Shown piece after piece: positions 6,638-14,562 of a stretch of 28,328 bases of DNA. Position numbers and translations under genes: made by a program. The DNA comes from JBOGXF01 sp050694275 (GTDB taxonomy: Bacteria; Actinomycetota; CADDZG01; WHSQ01), in NCBI GenBank assembly GCA_050694275.1, contig JBOGXF010000041.1, forward strand, positions 1 through 28,328, in the 5' to 3' direction. The notes below the pieces were generated by a model. It had not been told where the DNA came from. It worked only from the letters and a program-made list of their open reading frames with translations, and did no database searches. How positions within the stretch are numbered: position 1 is the first letter of the stretch; the number at the start of each line of letters is the position of its first letter.

Positions 6638-8397
6638 GGCGAGGAGTAGTCGTAGAAGCCGCGGCCCGATTTGCGACCGAGGTAGCCGGCCCTCACCATG
6701 TGCTCCAGCAGGGGGGCCGGGGCGTAGCGCCGCTCGCGGAACTCCTCGTGGAGCGAGGTCAGGATCGCATGCGTGACGTCGAGCCCGACGATGTCCATGA
6801 GCTCGAACGGCCCCATCGGGTGCCCGCATCCGAGCTTCATCGCGGCGTCGATGTCCTCGGGTGTCGAGTACCCCTGCTCGTGCATGCGGACGGCGTCGTT
6901 CAGATAGGGAAACAGCAGGAAATTGACGATGAAGCCGGCCCGGTCGCGGCATCTCACCGGTGTCTTGCCCACCGACCCCACCCACGCGAGCGCCCGCTGC
7001 TCCACTTCGGGCACGGTTGCCACGGTGCGCACGACCTCGACGAGCCGCATGATCTGGGCCGGATTGAAGAAGTGCAGTCCGAGAACCTTGTCGGGCCGGG
7101 CCGTGGCGGCGGCGAGGTCGACGACCGGCAACGACGACGTCGTCGTCGCGAGAATCGCCTCCGGCTTCACCGACGCGTCGAGCTCCCTGAAGATATCGGT
7201 CTTTACCGAGAGCTCTTCGGCGACGGCCTCGACGACGAGGTCGCATTCGGCGAGATCGCCGAACTCGAGCGATGTCGTGATGCGCTCGAGCGCGAGATCG
7301 GCCTCGGCCTCCGTAAGCTTGCCGCGTTCGACCGCTTTGTCGAGGCTCTTGGTTACCGCGCCCTTGGCCCTCTTGATCGACGCCTCGCTGCGTCCCCGCA
7401 GAATGACGTCGTTGCCCGCCTTGGCCAGGACCTCGGCGATGCCCGCGGCCATCACTCCCGTCCCCACCACGCCGACCGTGGTGATATCCGAGGACGCCAT
7501 GCCCGCGTGGTCGGGAGAGGAATCAACGATCTTGGGGGACTCCGGCGCCTGGTACCGATAGAACCCGCGCCCGGTCTTGCGACCGAGGTATCCGGCCACC
7601 ATGTACTGCTTTAGCAGGGGCGCCGGCGCGTCCTGGGTGTCCCGGAACTGCCGCCACAGCGCCTCGCAGATCTCGTAGCCCGAATCGAGCCCGATGAGAT
7701 CGAGCAACGCCAGGGGGCCCATCGGATGCCCGCAGCCGAACTGCATGGCCGCGTCGATGTCCTCTCGCGTCGCGAAGCCCTGCTCGAGCATCCGCACGGA
7801 CGAGTTGAGATACGGGAACAGCAGGAGATTGGCGATGAAGCCGGCCCGATCCCTACACGCGACCGAGCTCTTATCGAGCGCTTCCGCGAACGCGCGCGCC
7901 GACTCGATCACCGGCTCCTCGGTCGCGACGGTGTGGACGAGCTCGACGAGCTTCATCACCTGCGCCGGGTTGAAGAAGTGAAATCCGATCACGCGCGCCG
8001 GACGCTTGGTGGCTACGGCCATATCGATCACGGGAAGCGAGGACGTGTTGGTCGCAAGGATCGCTTCCGGCCGAAGCGTGTCGTCGAGCCGGCTGAAGAC
8101 TTCCTTCTTGAGATCGAGGTGTTCGGGCACGGCCTCGAACACGAGATCGCAGTCCCCGAGAGCGGCGAGATCCGTGGTCGACGAGATGCGTCCGAGCAGC
8201 GCGTCCGCGTCGGACCGCTCGAGCTTGCCGCGCTCGACCGCGCGTTCGACGCTGCGGTTGATGCGCTCGAGGCCCGCGGCGACCGCCTCGTCGGAGATCT
8301 CCGAGAAGATCACATCGAAGCCGGCCCGCGCGGTGACCTCACAGATGCCCGATCCCATGGTTCCACAGCCGACGACGCCAACCTTCCCTATCTCCAT
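6625..8397 (-). CDS. Fused double 3-hydroxyacyl-CoA (3-hydroxybutyryl-CoA type) dehydrogenase
   Basis: The 590-residue protein is two complete 3-hydroxyacyl-CoA dehydrogenases in one chain, residues ~1-290 and ~300-590. Each half has an N-terminal Rossmann domain (VGVVGCGTMGSG; VGVVGTGVMAAG), the catalytic-His motif (GFHFFNPAQVMKLVEL; GLHFFNPAQIMRLVEV), and the C-domain pattern DRAGF(I)xN then GCGHPMGP, ending in AGYLGRK(T/S)GRGFY. The family oxidises 3-hydroxyacyl-CoA or reduces acetoacetyl-CoA. The usual single enzyme is ~285 residues, so this is a tandem duplication with fusion. The first half has Glu after beta-2 (FSEIS), typical of NAD use; the second has RGRS, which suggests NADP. The second half also has Ala for the third Gly of GxGxxG. 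The start at 8397 was chosen because the Rossmann fold begins at MEIGKVGVVG; upstream in-frame sequence runs into meaA. The stop lies in a hairpin repeat. Confidence 0.9.
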   Translation of the reverse strand: MEIGKVGVVGCGTMGSGICEVTARAGFDVIFSEISDEAVAAGLERINRSVERAVERGKLERSDADALLGRISSTTDLAALGDCDLVFEAVPEHLDLKKEVFSRLDDTLRPEAILATNTSSLPVIDMAVATKRPARVIGFHFFNPAQVMKLVELVHTVATEEPVIESARAFAEALDKSSVACRDRAGFIANLLLFPYLNSSVRMLEQGFATREDIDAAMQFGCGHPMGPLALLDLIGLDSGYEICEALWRQFRDTQDAPAPLLKQYMVAGYLGRKTGRGFYRYQAPESPKIVDSSPDHAGMASSDITTVGVVGTGVMAAGIAEVLAKAGNDVILRGRSEASIKRAKGAVTKSLDKAVERGKLTEAEADLALERITTSLEFGDLAECDLVVEAVAEELSVKTDIFRELDASVKPEAILATTTSSLPVVDLAAATARPDKVLGLHFFNPAQIMRLVEVVRTVATVPEVEQRALAWVGSVGKTPVRCRDRAGFIVNFLLFPYLNDAVRMHEQGYSTPEDIDAAMKLGCGHPMGPFELMDIVGLDVTHAILTSLHEEFRERRYAPAPLLEHMVRAGYLGRKSGRGFYDYSSPSGR

Positions 8398-8424
8398 GTG
8401 CGCCCAGCATACGATTGAGTCGCT
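8398..8424. promoter_or_regulatory. Compact divergent promoter with overlapping opposed -10 boxes
   Basis: Only 27 bp separate the two divergent start codons. On the plus strand TACGAT (8410-8415) ends 9 nt before the meaA ATG. On the minus strand TATGCT (plus-strand 8406-8411) ends 8 nt before the dehydrogenase ATG. The two boxes overlap by 2 bp in AGCATACGAT. Neither gene has a Shine-Dalgarno sequence, so both transcripts would be leaderless and compete for one RNA polymerase site. No clear -35 boxes are visible; they would lie inside the opposite coding regions. Confidence 0.5.
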
Positions 8425-10398
8425 ATGGAACGCGGCGAGAAGGACCGCGCCTGGATATTCAGGACCTATGCCGGATACGCCTCGCCGGCGACGACCAATG
8501 CGCGCTTCAAGGCGAACCTGGCGAAGGGGCAGACCGGGCTGTCCGTCGCGTTCGATCTTCCCACCCAGACTGGTTACGACTCCGACCACGAGATGTCACG
8601 CGGCGAGGTCGGCAAGGTCGGGGTTCCGATCTCACACCTGGGCGACATGCGAGAAGTATTCGACGGTATCCCGCTCGGCGAGATGAACACGTCGATGACC
8701 ATCAACGCGACCGCGGTATGGCTGCTCGCGCTCTACGTCGCGGTTGCCGACGACCAGGGGGCCGAGCGATCGGCCCTTGCCGGCACGACCCAAAACGACA
8801 TCCTCAAGGAATACCTGTCGCGCGGAACGTACGTGTTCCCGCCCGAGGCTTCGATCCGGCTGACTACCGATCTCATCTCGTGGACGCTTCACGAAGCCCC
8901 CAAATGGAACCCGATCAACGTCTGCAGCTATCACCTGCAGGAGGCGGGAGCCGATCCGGTGCTCGAGGTGTCGTTCGCGCTCGCCAACGCGATCTGCGTC
9001 CTCGACGCGGTCAAGGCGACCGGACGAGTATCCGATGCCGACTTCCCGCGCCTCGTGGGACGGATCTCGTTCTTCTGCAACGCGGGTATCCGCTTTATCG
9101 AGGAGACCTGCAAGATGCGCGCCTTTACCCGCTTGTGGGATCGCATCACCGCCGAGCGCTACGGGGTAGACGATCCCAAGTTCCGGCGTTTCCGCTACGG
9201 GGTGCAAGTCAACTCGCTGGGCTTGACCTCTACGCAACCAGAGAACAACGTCTACCGGATCCTGCTCGAGATGCTCGCGGTAACCCAATCGAAAGAGGCC
9301 CGGGCGCGCGCCGTGCAGCTCCCCGCGTGGAACGAGGCGCTCGGCCTCCCGCGCGCATGGGATCAGCAGTGGTCCCTTAGAGCACAGCAGATCCTTGCTT
9401 ACGAGACCGACCTGCTCGAGTACGACGACGTCTTCGAAGGGTCCAAGGCCATCGAGGCGAGGACCGACGAGATCGCCGCCGAGGCATGGGACGAGCTCAA
9501 CCGGGTTCTCGATGCCGGAGGATCGGTCGAGGCGCTCAACTACATGAAGGAACGGCTCGTGGCGGCGCACGCGGAGCACCGACGGAGAATCGAATCCGGC
9601 GACGACATCGTGGTCGGACTCAATCGCTACCAGGAGACCGAGCCGTCGCCCCTCGTTCGGGGGCTCGACGAGATGGCGTTCGAGCGCGTCGATCCGGCGA
9701 CCGAGGCCGCGCACATCGAGAATCTCGAACGCTGGAGATCAACGCGTGACCACAGCGCGGTGAGTAAGGCAATCGAGAGGCTGAAGAAAGACGCACGTAG
9801 TGATGCCAATCTCCTGCCCCCATCCATCGACGCGGCCCAGGCCGGCGTCACCACGGGCGAATGGGCCGATGCCCTGCGGGACGTCTTCGGCGAGTACCGC
9901 GCCCCGACCGGCATCGGCGCACGCGTCGCCGGCCCCCAGCCCGCCGGCATCGAGTCTGCCCGCGGCAAGGTAAAGGCGGCCGCCGGCCGCATCGGCGCAC
10001 AGAGACTCCGCATGCTCGTCGCCAAGCCCGGGCTCGATGGTCACAGCAACGCCGCGGAGCAGGTCGCTCTCAGGGCGCGCGATTGTGGCTTCGAGGTCGT
10101 CTACCAGGGCATCCGTCTGACTCCCGAGCAGATCGCGCGCGCCGCAGCCGATGAAGACGTCCACGTCGTCGGGCTGTCGATCCTGTCGGGCGCGCACGGG
10201 CTCTTGGTGCCGGACATCCTCGAGCTCCTGAAATCGAACGGGGTTGATCCCGCGCGCGTCCCCGTGATCGTCGGCGGAGTGATCCCCGACGAGGACGCCG
10301 CCAAGCTAAAAGAGCTCGGTGTCGCCGCGGTCTACACGCCGAGGGATTTCGATCTCACCCGGATGATGGCCGAGATCGCCGACCTCATCGGCCGCTGA
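8425..10398 (+). CDS. meaA: MeaA-type B12-dependent acyl-CoA mutase (ethylmalonyl/methylmalonyl-CoA mutase family)
   Basis: The 657-residue protein closely resembles Streptomyces MeaA. Its N-terminal mutase barrel begins with RAWIFRTYAGYASPA-like sequence and contains AKGQTGLSVAFDLPTQTGYD, MNTSMTINATA, GTTQNDILKEYLSRGTYVFP, WNPINVCSYHLQEAGA and YGVQVNSLGLTSTQPENNVY. A cobalamin-binding domain follows from about residue 525 (RMLVAKPGLDGHS, then VGLSILSGAHGLLVPDIL and VIVGGVIPDEDA). KPGLDGHSN rather than GQDGHDRG points to the MeaA/ethylmalonyl-CoA mutase branch. It interconverts a branched dicarboxylic acyl-CoA with its linear isomer using adenosylcobalamin. The axial His is H540, after D538, but the Gly of DxHxxG is Ala543 (codon GCC). 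Divergent from a 3-hydroxyacyl-CoA dehydrogenase, consistent with an ethylmalonyl-CoA-like pathway, although crotonyl-CoA carboxylase/reductase is not in the window. Confidence 0.92.
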   Translation: MERGEKDRAWIFRTYAGYASPATTNARFKANLAKGQTGLSVAFDLPTQTGYDSDHEMSRGEVGKVGVPISHLGDMREVFDGIPLGEMNTSMTINATAVWLLALYVAVADDQGAERSALAGTTQNDILKEYLSRGTYVFPPEASIRLTTDLISWTLHEAPKWNPINVCSYHLQEAGADPVLEVSFALANAICVLDAVKATGRVSDADFPRLVGRISFFCNAGIRFIEETCKMRAFTRLWDRITAERYGVDDPKFRRFRYGVQVNSLGLTSTQPENNVYRILLEMLAVTQSKEARARAVQLPAWNEALGLPRAWDQQWSLRAQQILAYETDLLEYDDVFEGSKAIEARTDEIAAEAWDELNRVLDAGGSVEALNYMKERLVAAHAEHRRRIESGDDIVVGLNRYQETEPSPLVRGLDEMAFERVDPATEAAHIENLERWRSTRDHSAVSKAIERLKKDARSDANLLPPSIDAAQAGVTTGEWADALRDVFGEYRAPTGIGARVAGPQPAGIESARGKVKAAAGRIGAQRLRMLVAKPGLDGHSNAAEQVALRARDCGFEVVYQGIRLTPEQIARAAADEDVHVVGLSILSGAHGLLVPDILELLKSNGVDPARVPVIVGGVIPDEDAAKLKELGVAAVYTPRDFDLTRMMAEIADLIGR

Positions 10399-10419
10399 GC
10401 CCTACCTTGTCGCGTTTGA

Positions 10420-10434
10420 CCACCGCTGCGGTGG
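10420..10434. terminator. Possible bidirectional terminator hairpin between convergent genes
   Basis: CCACCGCTGCGGTGG is a perfect short inverted repeat in the 57-bp gap between the convergent stops of meaA and the anti-sigma-like gene. No run of T follows on either strand, so this is only a candidate. Confidence 0.35.
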
Positions 10435-10455
10435 CTAATGGCAACAAGATCGTCG

Positions 10456-11265
10456 TCAGCGGACCGAGTGCGCGATGCGCAGCGCTCGTTTCAAGCTGAG
10501 GTCCGATTCGAGACGCAGGCTCACCCCATCGCGCTCCCACAGCAGGACATTGGCCGCGAGCCGCACGGTGTCGGCGCGCACCTCTCCGTCGGGGGCGACG
10601 AAGTAGACCTCGTGCGGGGCACCAGTGATCCAGAAGCCGGGCGCGCCGGCGACCTCGACCGGGCGTACGCGTCCCCCTTCGAACGGCACCCTCTTGATGA
10701 GGTCCTGCCCGATGTCCGCCCGGAACTGCATCAGGAGCGCCCCGAGCCCGGTCTCGTCGGCGGCCGGGAGGTTCTCATCGGCTTGGTAGGTGAACGACAC
10801 CCGGCCCCCCTCGACGTCGTCGGAGAAGAAGACGGCGTCGGGTGTGCCCAGCGAAGTCGATGTTGGGACGCCCACAGAAAAGTCGGCTTGGGCGCGCCCC
10901 TCCGCGAGAGACACCGCGTCGCCGAGGTTGAGCTCGGCGGGAGTGGTGGGCTCGGGGGCCGGGCCGCGTTCCTCTTCGACCACAATGGCCACTCCGCCGA
11001 TTCCGAGCAGATCTGCGACCGCGCGTCGTGCCGCCGGCGAAGCGAACAGCGTGCCCGCGACGAGCACGACGATCACCGCAGCGGCGAACGCGACCCGGCG
11101 CCACGTCGGAGACCACGACACCCGACGCCGGGCCGGTGCCGTGTCGATCCGGGCCCGAACTGCTGCGGCGAGATCGGGGGTCTCCGGATACCGGACGTGC
11201 GCGCCCACCTCCGCGAGGGCGGCGCCCAGCTCGATGTCGGAAAGGTTCCGCAGCCGTTCGTTCAT
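10456..11265 (-). CDS. Membrane anti-sigma-like protein coupled to the ECF sigma factor
   Basis: The ATG at 11265 overlaps the sigma stop as ATGA, so the 269-residue protein is translationally coupled to the sigma gene. This position is typical of anti-sigma factors. The first ~75 residues are cytoplasmic, then one hydrophobic segment (VAFAAAVIVVLVAGTLF) and an extracytoplasmic domain of about 170 residues with beta-rich patterns (GGRVRPVEVAGAPGFWITGA, then HEVYFVAPDG). That region is typical of outward-facing parts of actinobacterial anti-sigma proteins. The Zn-binding HxxxCxxC motif of ZAS anti-sigmas is absent, so redox sensing of that kind is unlikely. A longer in-frame open stretch upstream to 11613 lies over the sigma gene and is not used. 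Function is inferred from position and topology, not from a recognised domain. Confidence 0.7.
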   Translation of the reverse strand: MNERLRNLSDIELGAALAEVGAHVRYPETPDLAAAVRARIDTAPARRRVSWSPTWRRVAFAAAVIVVLVAGTLFASPAARRAVADLLGIGGVAIVVEEERGPAPEPTTPAELNLGDAVSLAEGRAQADFSVGVPTSTSLGTPDAVFFSDDVEGGRVSFTYQADENLPAADETGLGALLMQFRADIGQDLIKRVPFEGGRVRPVEVAGAPGFWITGAPHEVYFVAPDGEVRADTVRLAANVLLWERDGVSLRLESDLSLKRALRIAHSVR

Positions 11266-11834
11266 TGCTCTGTCGCCTCCGCCCGCTCGCTGAGGATCGA
11301 TCGAAGCCGCGCGAGGGCGCGGGACAGGCGCGACTTGACCGTCCCCCGAGCGCATCCGAGAGCCTCGGCCATCTCGGCTTCGGTGAGATCGAAGAAGTAG
11401 CGGTACGCGATGACCAGCCGGTCGGCCTCGCCGAGCCGGGCGAGCGCGTCGAGGAGCTCGGCTGCGTCCTCGCCGGCGAGGGCCGCCGCCTCGGGAGATG
11501 GGGCCGCATCCCCCGAGCGGCGGTCCTCGGCAACTCGGAGCGCGAGCCCGGCCCGCCGAGACGCGGATCGCAGCCGGTTGCGAGCCTCGTTGGCCACGAT
11601 CGCGAGCAGCCACGGCCGAAAGGCCGCGCCCCTCCGGAACCGATGGAGGGCTTGGTACGCCTTCACGAAAGCCTCCTGACAGGCGTCCTCGGCCTCGCCC
11701 GTGCTGCCTCCGACGAGATACGCGGTGCGGTAGGCAACGTCCTGATGACGCTGCACGAGTTGTTCGTAGGCATCGACATCGCCACTCTTGGCTCGGGCTA
11801 CGAGCTCTTCGTCCTCCAGTGGGCGGCCCTCCAC
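11262..11834 (-). CDS. ECF-type RNA polymerase sigma factor
   Basis: The 190-residue protein starts at GTG 11834. Sigma region 2 spans roughly residues 20-90 (YEQLVQRHQDVAYRTAYLV, AEDACQEAFVKAYQALHRF and FRPWLLAIVANEARNRLR). Region 4 spans residues ~130-185 (LARLGEADRLVIAYRYFFDL and ALGCARGTVKSRLSRALARL, the helix-turn-helix). There is no region 1 or 3, as in group 4 (ECF) sigma factors. It would direct RNA polymerase to a small regulon under control of the coupled membrane protein. It is divergent from the secreted LVIVD gene, with 125 bp between them. That spacer holds no clear GAAC/CGTC-type ECF autoregulatory promoter, although TGTAAT on the minus strand could be a -10. Target genes are unknown; the LVIVD operon next door is an obvious candidate. 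Confidence 0.92.
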   Translation of the reverse strand: MEGRPLEDEELVARAKSGDVDAYEQLVQRHQDVAYRTAYLVGGSTGEAEDACQEAFVKAYQALHRFRRGAAFRPWLLAIVANEARNRLRSASRRAGLALRVAEDRRSGDAAPSPEAAALAGEDAAELLDALARLGEADRLVIAYRYFFDLTEAEMAEALGCARGTVKSRLSRALARLRSILSERAEATEQ

Positions 11835-11959
11835 GGAGACTTTCCGTCGCTCCTATTACACCGGGGTTCGGGCCGAGGTTCCCGCGGCAGGAGCCGGGCC
11901 CTACCCGGCGAATCCCTGTCTGAGACAGGCAAACCAGCTAAAACCGGGAGGATCGACCC

Positions 11960-13132
11960 GTGCGAAGGCTCTCACTCATATTTGCGGTAGCGCTCATCGC
12001 GGGGCTGCTCGGCTCCGCGCAGGCCTCGACTCTCATCGACGGAGGAGCCCCCGACGGACCCACCGGTGGGGGGATCACGTCGGACAACGTCGAGTGGATC
12101 GCGCACATCCCGCTGTCCGTCGACGGGGTCGGGGGCCGGGTTGTCGGCGATTACTTCTATACGAATGACCAGCACAAGATCATGATCTTCGACATCTCCG
12201 ACCCGGTCAGCCCACAGCTCACCGGGACCGTGCCGATGCCCCAGGAGTGGCTGTTTAGCCGCGAGGACATCGACACCAACGGCAAGATCATGATCATCCC
12301 GAACACCGCGGGGGCCGGGAGCGTCCCGCCCGACGGCCTCGGAACCCTCTACGTCATCGACGTCGAGGACAAGACCAACCCAGTCATCATTGGGAAGGCG
12401 CCGGGCGGTCAGCACACGCAGTCGTGCGTGCTCGACTGCAAGTGGGCGTGGGGGTCCGACGGCGCGATTCACGACCTCCGCAATCCCGCCAAGCCGAAGC
12501 TCATGAAGCAGAAGTGGGGCGACGGCATGCCGGCCCAGGGCGGCCACGACGTCGAAGAGGTCGCGCCCGGACTGGTCCTCACCGCGACGCAGCCGATGAT
12601 GCTGCTCGACGCCCGTAAGGACCCGCTGCGTCCGAAGCTGCTCGCACAAGGGGGCAACGAGGACTTCCGCTTCATCCACAGCGTGCGCTGGTCGCGCAAC
12701 ACCAAGGACAAGATCATCGTGGCCGGCGGCGAGACCAACTTCAAACCGCGCTGCAACGAGACGAACGGCGCTTTCATGACGTGGGACGCGTCCAACTGGA
12801 AGAAGACGCGCAGCTTCAAGATGATCGACGAGTACCGGATGGTGAACGGCACCTACGCGGACGGCAGTCCGGCCGTGAATCAGGCCGGGTGCTCGTCGCA
12901 CTGGCTCGAGCCGCACCCGAAGTTCCGCAACGGCGGGATCGTCGCGGTCGCGTTCTTCGAGCACGGCACGCGCTTCATCGACGTCTCGTCCAAGGGAAAG
13001 ATCAAGGAGATTGGTTACTTCATGCCGTGGGCCGGGTCGACCGGCGCGGCCTACTGGGTGACCAACGAGATCGTCTACGCGGTCGACTACAACCGGGGCA
13101 TCGACATCCTGAGGTTCACGGGCAAGAAGTAG
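11960..13132 (+). CDS. Secreted LVIVD-repeat beta-propeller protein
   Basis: The GTG at 11960 follows GGGAGG at 11946-11951 (8-nt spacing). The 390-residue product starts with a Sec signal peptide (LSLIFAVALIAGLLGSAQAS). The mature part is built of repeats of the LVIVD type. Examples are DYFYTNDQHKIMIFDISDPV, GTLYVIDVEDKTNPVIIGKA, ALVLTATQPMMLLDARKDPL-like sequence near residue 210, GTRFIDVSSKGKIKEIGYFM, and a final NEIVYAVDYNRGIDILRF. LVIVD repeats fold as a beta-propeller on the cell surface; bacterial members have no agreed function. Four Cys are seen in CVLDCKW, PRCNETNG and AGCSSHW, so disulfides are likely. The gene is first in a three-gene set with two secreted paralogues; the gap to the next gene is 21 bp. 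Confidence 0.85.
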   Translation: MRRLSLIFAVALIAGLLGSAQASTLIDGGAPDGPTGGGITSDNVEWIAHIPLSVDGVGGRVVGDYFYTNDQHKIMIFDISDPVSPQLTGTVPMPQEWLFSREDIDTNGKIMIIPNTAGAGSVPPDGLGTLYVIDVEDKTNPVIIGKAPGGQHTQSCVLDCKWAWGSDGAIHDLRNPAKPKLMKQKWGDGMPAQGGHDVEEVAPGLVLTATQPMMLLDARKDPLRPKLLAQGGNEDFRFIHSVRWSRNTKDKIIVAGGETNFKPRCNETNGAFMTWDASNWKKTRSFKMIDEYRMVNGTYADGSPAVNQAGCSSHWLEPHPKFRNGGIVAVAFFEHGTRFIDVSSKGKIKEIGYFMPWAGSTGAAYWVTNEIVYAVDYNRGIDILRFTGKK

Positions 13133-13153
13133 CAACAAGGGGGGCTGAAACAT

Positions 13154-13837
13154 ATGAAGAAGTTCGCAGCGGTCGCGCTGGCGGCCGGACTCTTGGCGGG
13201 TCTCGTCACCGCGGCCGATGCGGCCAAGCCGAAGACGGTGTGGGAGGACGACACCGGCGACGCCGACAACGCCCAGGGGCTCGGCTACTCGATCCCGGGC
13301 GGCTTCGATCTCGTGAGCGGCGAGATCGTCAAGGTCAAGAAGAACCTCGAGTTCACCGCGGTGCACGCCGACATGCCGCCTACCGGGACGCTACCGGAAG
13401 CCGTCCGCTTCTTGTGGTCATTCTCGGTTGGCGACACGACCTACCGACTGACGGTCAAGAGCGCCGACATCGGCAAACCAGACGTCAGCCAGGGCCAGAC
13501 GACAGAGCGCGTCGGCCGCGTCGACCTCATGGGTCACTTCCGCCTGGAAGGCGAGTGTGGCACGACCAGCATGGGAATCAACTTCATCAACTGCAAACCG
13601 CTCGAGTACCTCGAGGGCACCTGGGATCCCGCCAGCGCGTCGTTCACCGTGATCGTCCCCCTCAAGTCGATCAAGGCCAAGCCGGGATCGATCATCGGCC
13701 CCGGAGCGGGTGACGCGATAGCGATCTGCGATGCACAGGTTGTTTGGGTCAGTCACTACGCCGAGCGCTCGCTGTCCCCGACCACTTGTATCGACACCGC
13801 CATCCAGACGGGCACCTACAAGGTGCCGAAGAAGTAG
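13154..13837 (+). CDS. Secreted protein of unknown function, tandem paralogue A
   Basis: The 227-residue protein has a signal peptide (MKKFAAVALAAGLLAGLVTA, then ADAA) and a strong ribosome-binding site (AAGGGGGG). The mature part is predicted mostly beta: DTGDADNAQGLGYSIPGGFD, VKKNLEFTAVHADMPPTGTL, RFLWSFSVGDTTYRLTVK, RVGRVDLMGHFRLEGEC, FTVIVPLKSIKAKPGSIIGP. It ends in YKVPKK. Two Cys in the LEGEC...FINC segment could form a disulfide. I do not recognise a named family; the pattern recalls small exported beta-sandwich domains in actinobacterial genomes. A paralogue about 80% identical by eye follows after 20 bp. It lies downstream of the LVIVD gene, so all three are probably one operon ending at the terminator near 14563. 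Confidence 0.8.
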   Translation: MKKFAAVALAAGLLAGLVTAADAAKPKTVWEDDTGDADNAQGLGYSIPGGFDLVSGEIVKVKKNLEFTAVHADMPPTGTLPEAVRFLWSFSVGDTTYRLTVKSADIGKPDVSQGQTTERVGRVDLMGHFRLEGECGTTSMGINFINCKPLEYLEGTWDPASASFTVIVPLKSIKAKPGSIIGPGAGDAIAICDAQVVWVSHYAERSLSPTTCIDTAIQTGTYKVPKK

Positions 13838-13857
13838 CGCGCGAAGGAGTGATCGAT

Positions 13858-14538
13858 ATGAAGAAGCTCGCGGCGCTGGTGCTGGCGGCCGGACTCGTGG
13901 CGGGGCTCGTCACCGCGGCCGAGGCGGCCAAGCCGAAAGCTGTGTGGGAGGACGAGACCGGCGACGCCGACAACGCCCAGGGGCTCGGCATGTCGATCCC
14001 GGGCGGATTCGATCTCGTCGAGGGGCAAATCGCCAAGGTCAAGAAGAACCTCGAGTTCACCGCGGTGCACGCCGACATGCCTCCCGGTGGAACTCTGCCC
14101 GAAGGATTTCGGTTCCTGTGGTCGTTCTCGGTCGGGGACGAGACCTACCGGCTGACCGCGAAAACCGCCGACATCGGGAAGCCGGACATTCCTCAGGGGC
14201 AAACCACCGAGAGAGTCGGGCGGGTCGACCTGATGGGACACTTCCGTCTGGAGGGAGAGTGCAGCACCACGTCTGCCGGGGTCAGCTTCATCAACTGCGT
14301 GCCGCTCGAGTATCTCGACGGCAGCTTCGATCCCGAGAACGCCTCGCTGACCGTGATCGTGCCGCTCAAGTCGATCAAGGCGAAGGTGGGCTCGACCATC
14401 GGGCCCGGGGCCGGTGACGCCAATGCGATTTGCAACGCTCAGGTGTGCTGGGTAAGTCACGCGGCGGAACGGTCGTCGGGGAACACGGTCATCGACGCGG
14501 CAGTGATGGATGGCAGCTACAAGGTTCCCAAGAAATAA
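13858..14538 (+). CDS. Secreted protein of unknown function, tandem paralogue B
   Basis: The ATG at 13858 follows GAAGGAG with good spacing. An in-frame upstream extension to 13744 lies inside paralogue A and lacks a signal peptide start, so it was not used. The 226-residue product aligns with paralogue A over its whole length with one 1-residue gap near the C-terminus (roughly 80% identity by eye). The signal peptide, the VKKNLEFTAVHADMP and VGRVDLMGHFRLEGEC segments, the Cys pair and the YKVPKK end are all kept. Differences cluster in the region after the second conserved Cys and near the C-terminus. The similarity extends to the DNA, so this is a fairly recent tandem duplication kept intact in both copies. 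Function unknown; exported by Sec. Confidence 0.8.
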   Translation: MKKLAALVLAAGLVAGLVTAAEAAKPKAVWEDETGDADNAQGLGMSIPGGFDLVEGQIAKVKKNLEFTAVHADMPPGGTLPEGFRFLWSFSVGDETYRLTAKTADIGKPDIPQGQTTERVGRVDLMGHFRLEGECSTTSAGVSFINCVPLEYLDGSFDPENASLTVIVPLKSIKAKVGSTIGPGAGDANAICNAQVCWVSHAAERSSGNTVIDAAVMDGSYKVPKK

Positions 14539-14562
14539 AGCGCTCGATACTCTCGTAGCATG

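Noticed and set aside
8398..8589. Upstream in-frame extension of the dehydrogenase (to 654 residues)
   Set aside because: It lies over the start of meaA, has no homology-like content, and the Rossmann fold starts right at the ATG at 8397 with a good -10 box.
11266..11613. Upstream extension of the anti-sigma-like protein
   Set aside because: It lies entirely inside the sigma factor gene in another frame. The ATGA overlap gives a natural coupled start.
11972..13366. 464-residue minus-strand frame antisense to the LVIVD gene
   Set aside because: Composition is Val/Asp/Arg-rich without motifs, and the plus-strand protein has a signal peptide and repeats.
14548..14562. TACTCT-6-ATG, suggesting a leaderless ORF starting at 14560
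   Set aside because: The frame (14560-15009) is a shadow of the LLM oxidoreductase gene and begins inside the terminator. It could be a promoter for the LLM gene, but the hairpin would then sit in its leader.
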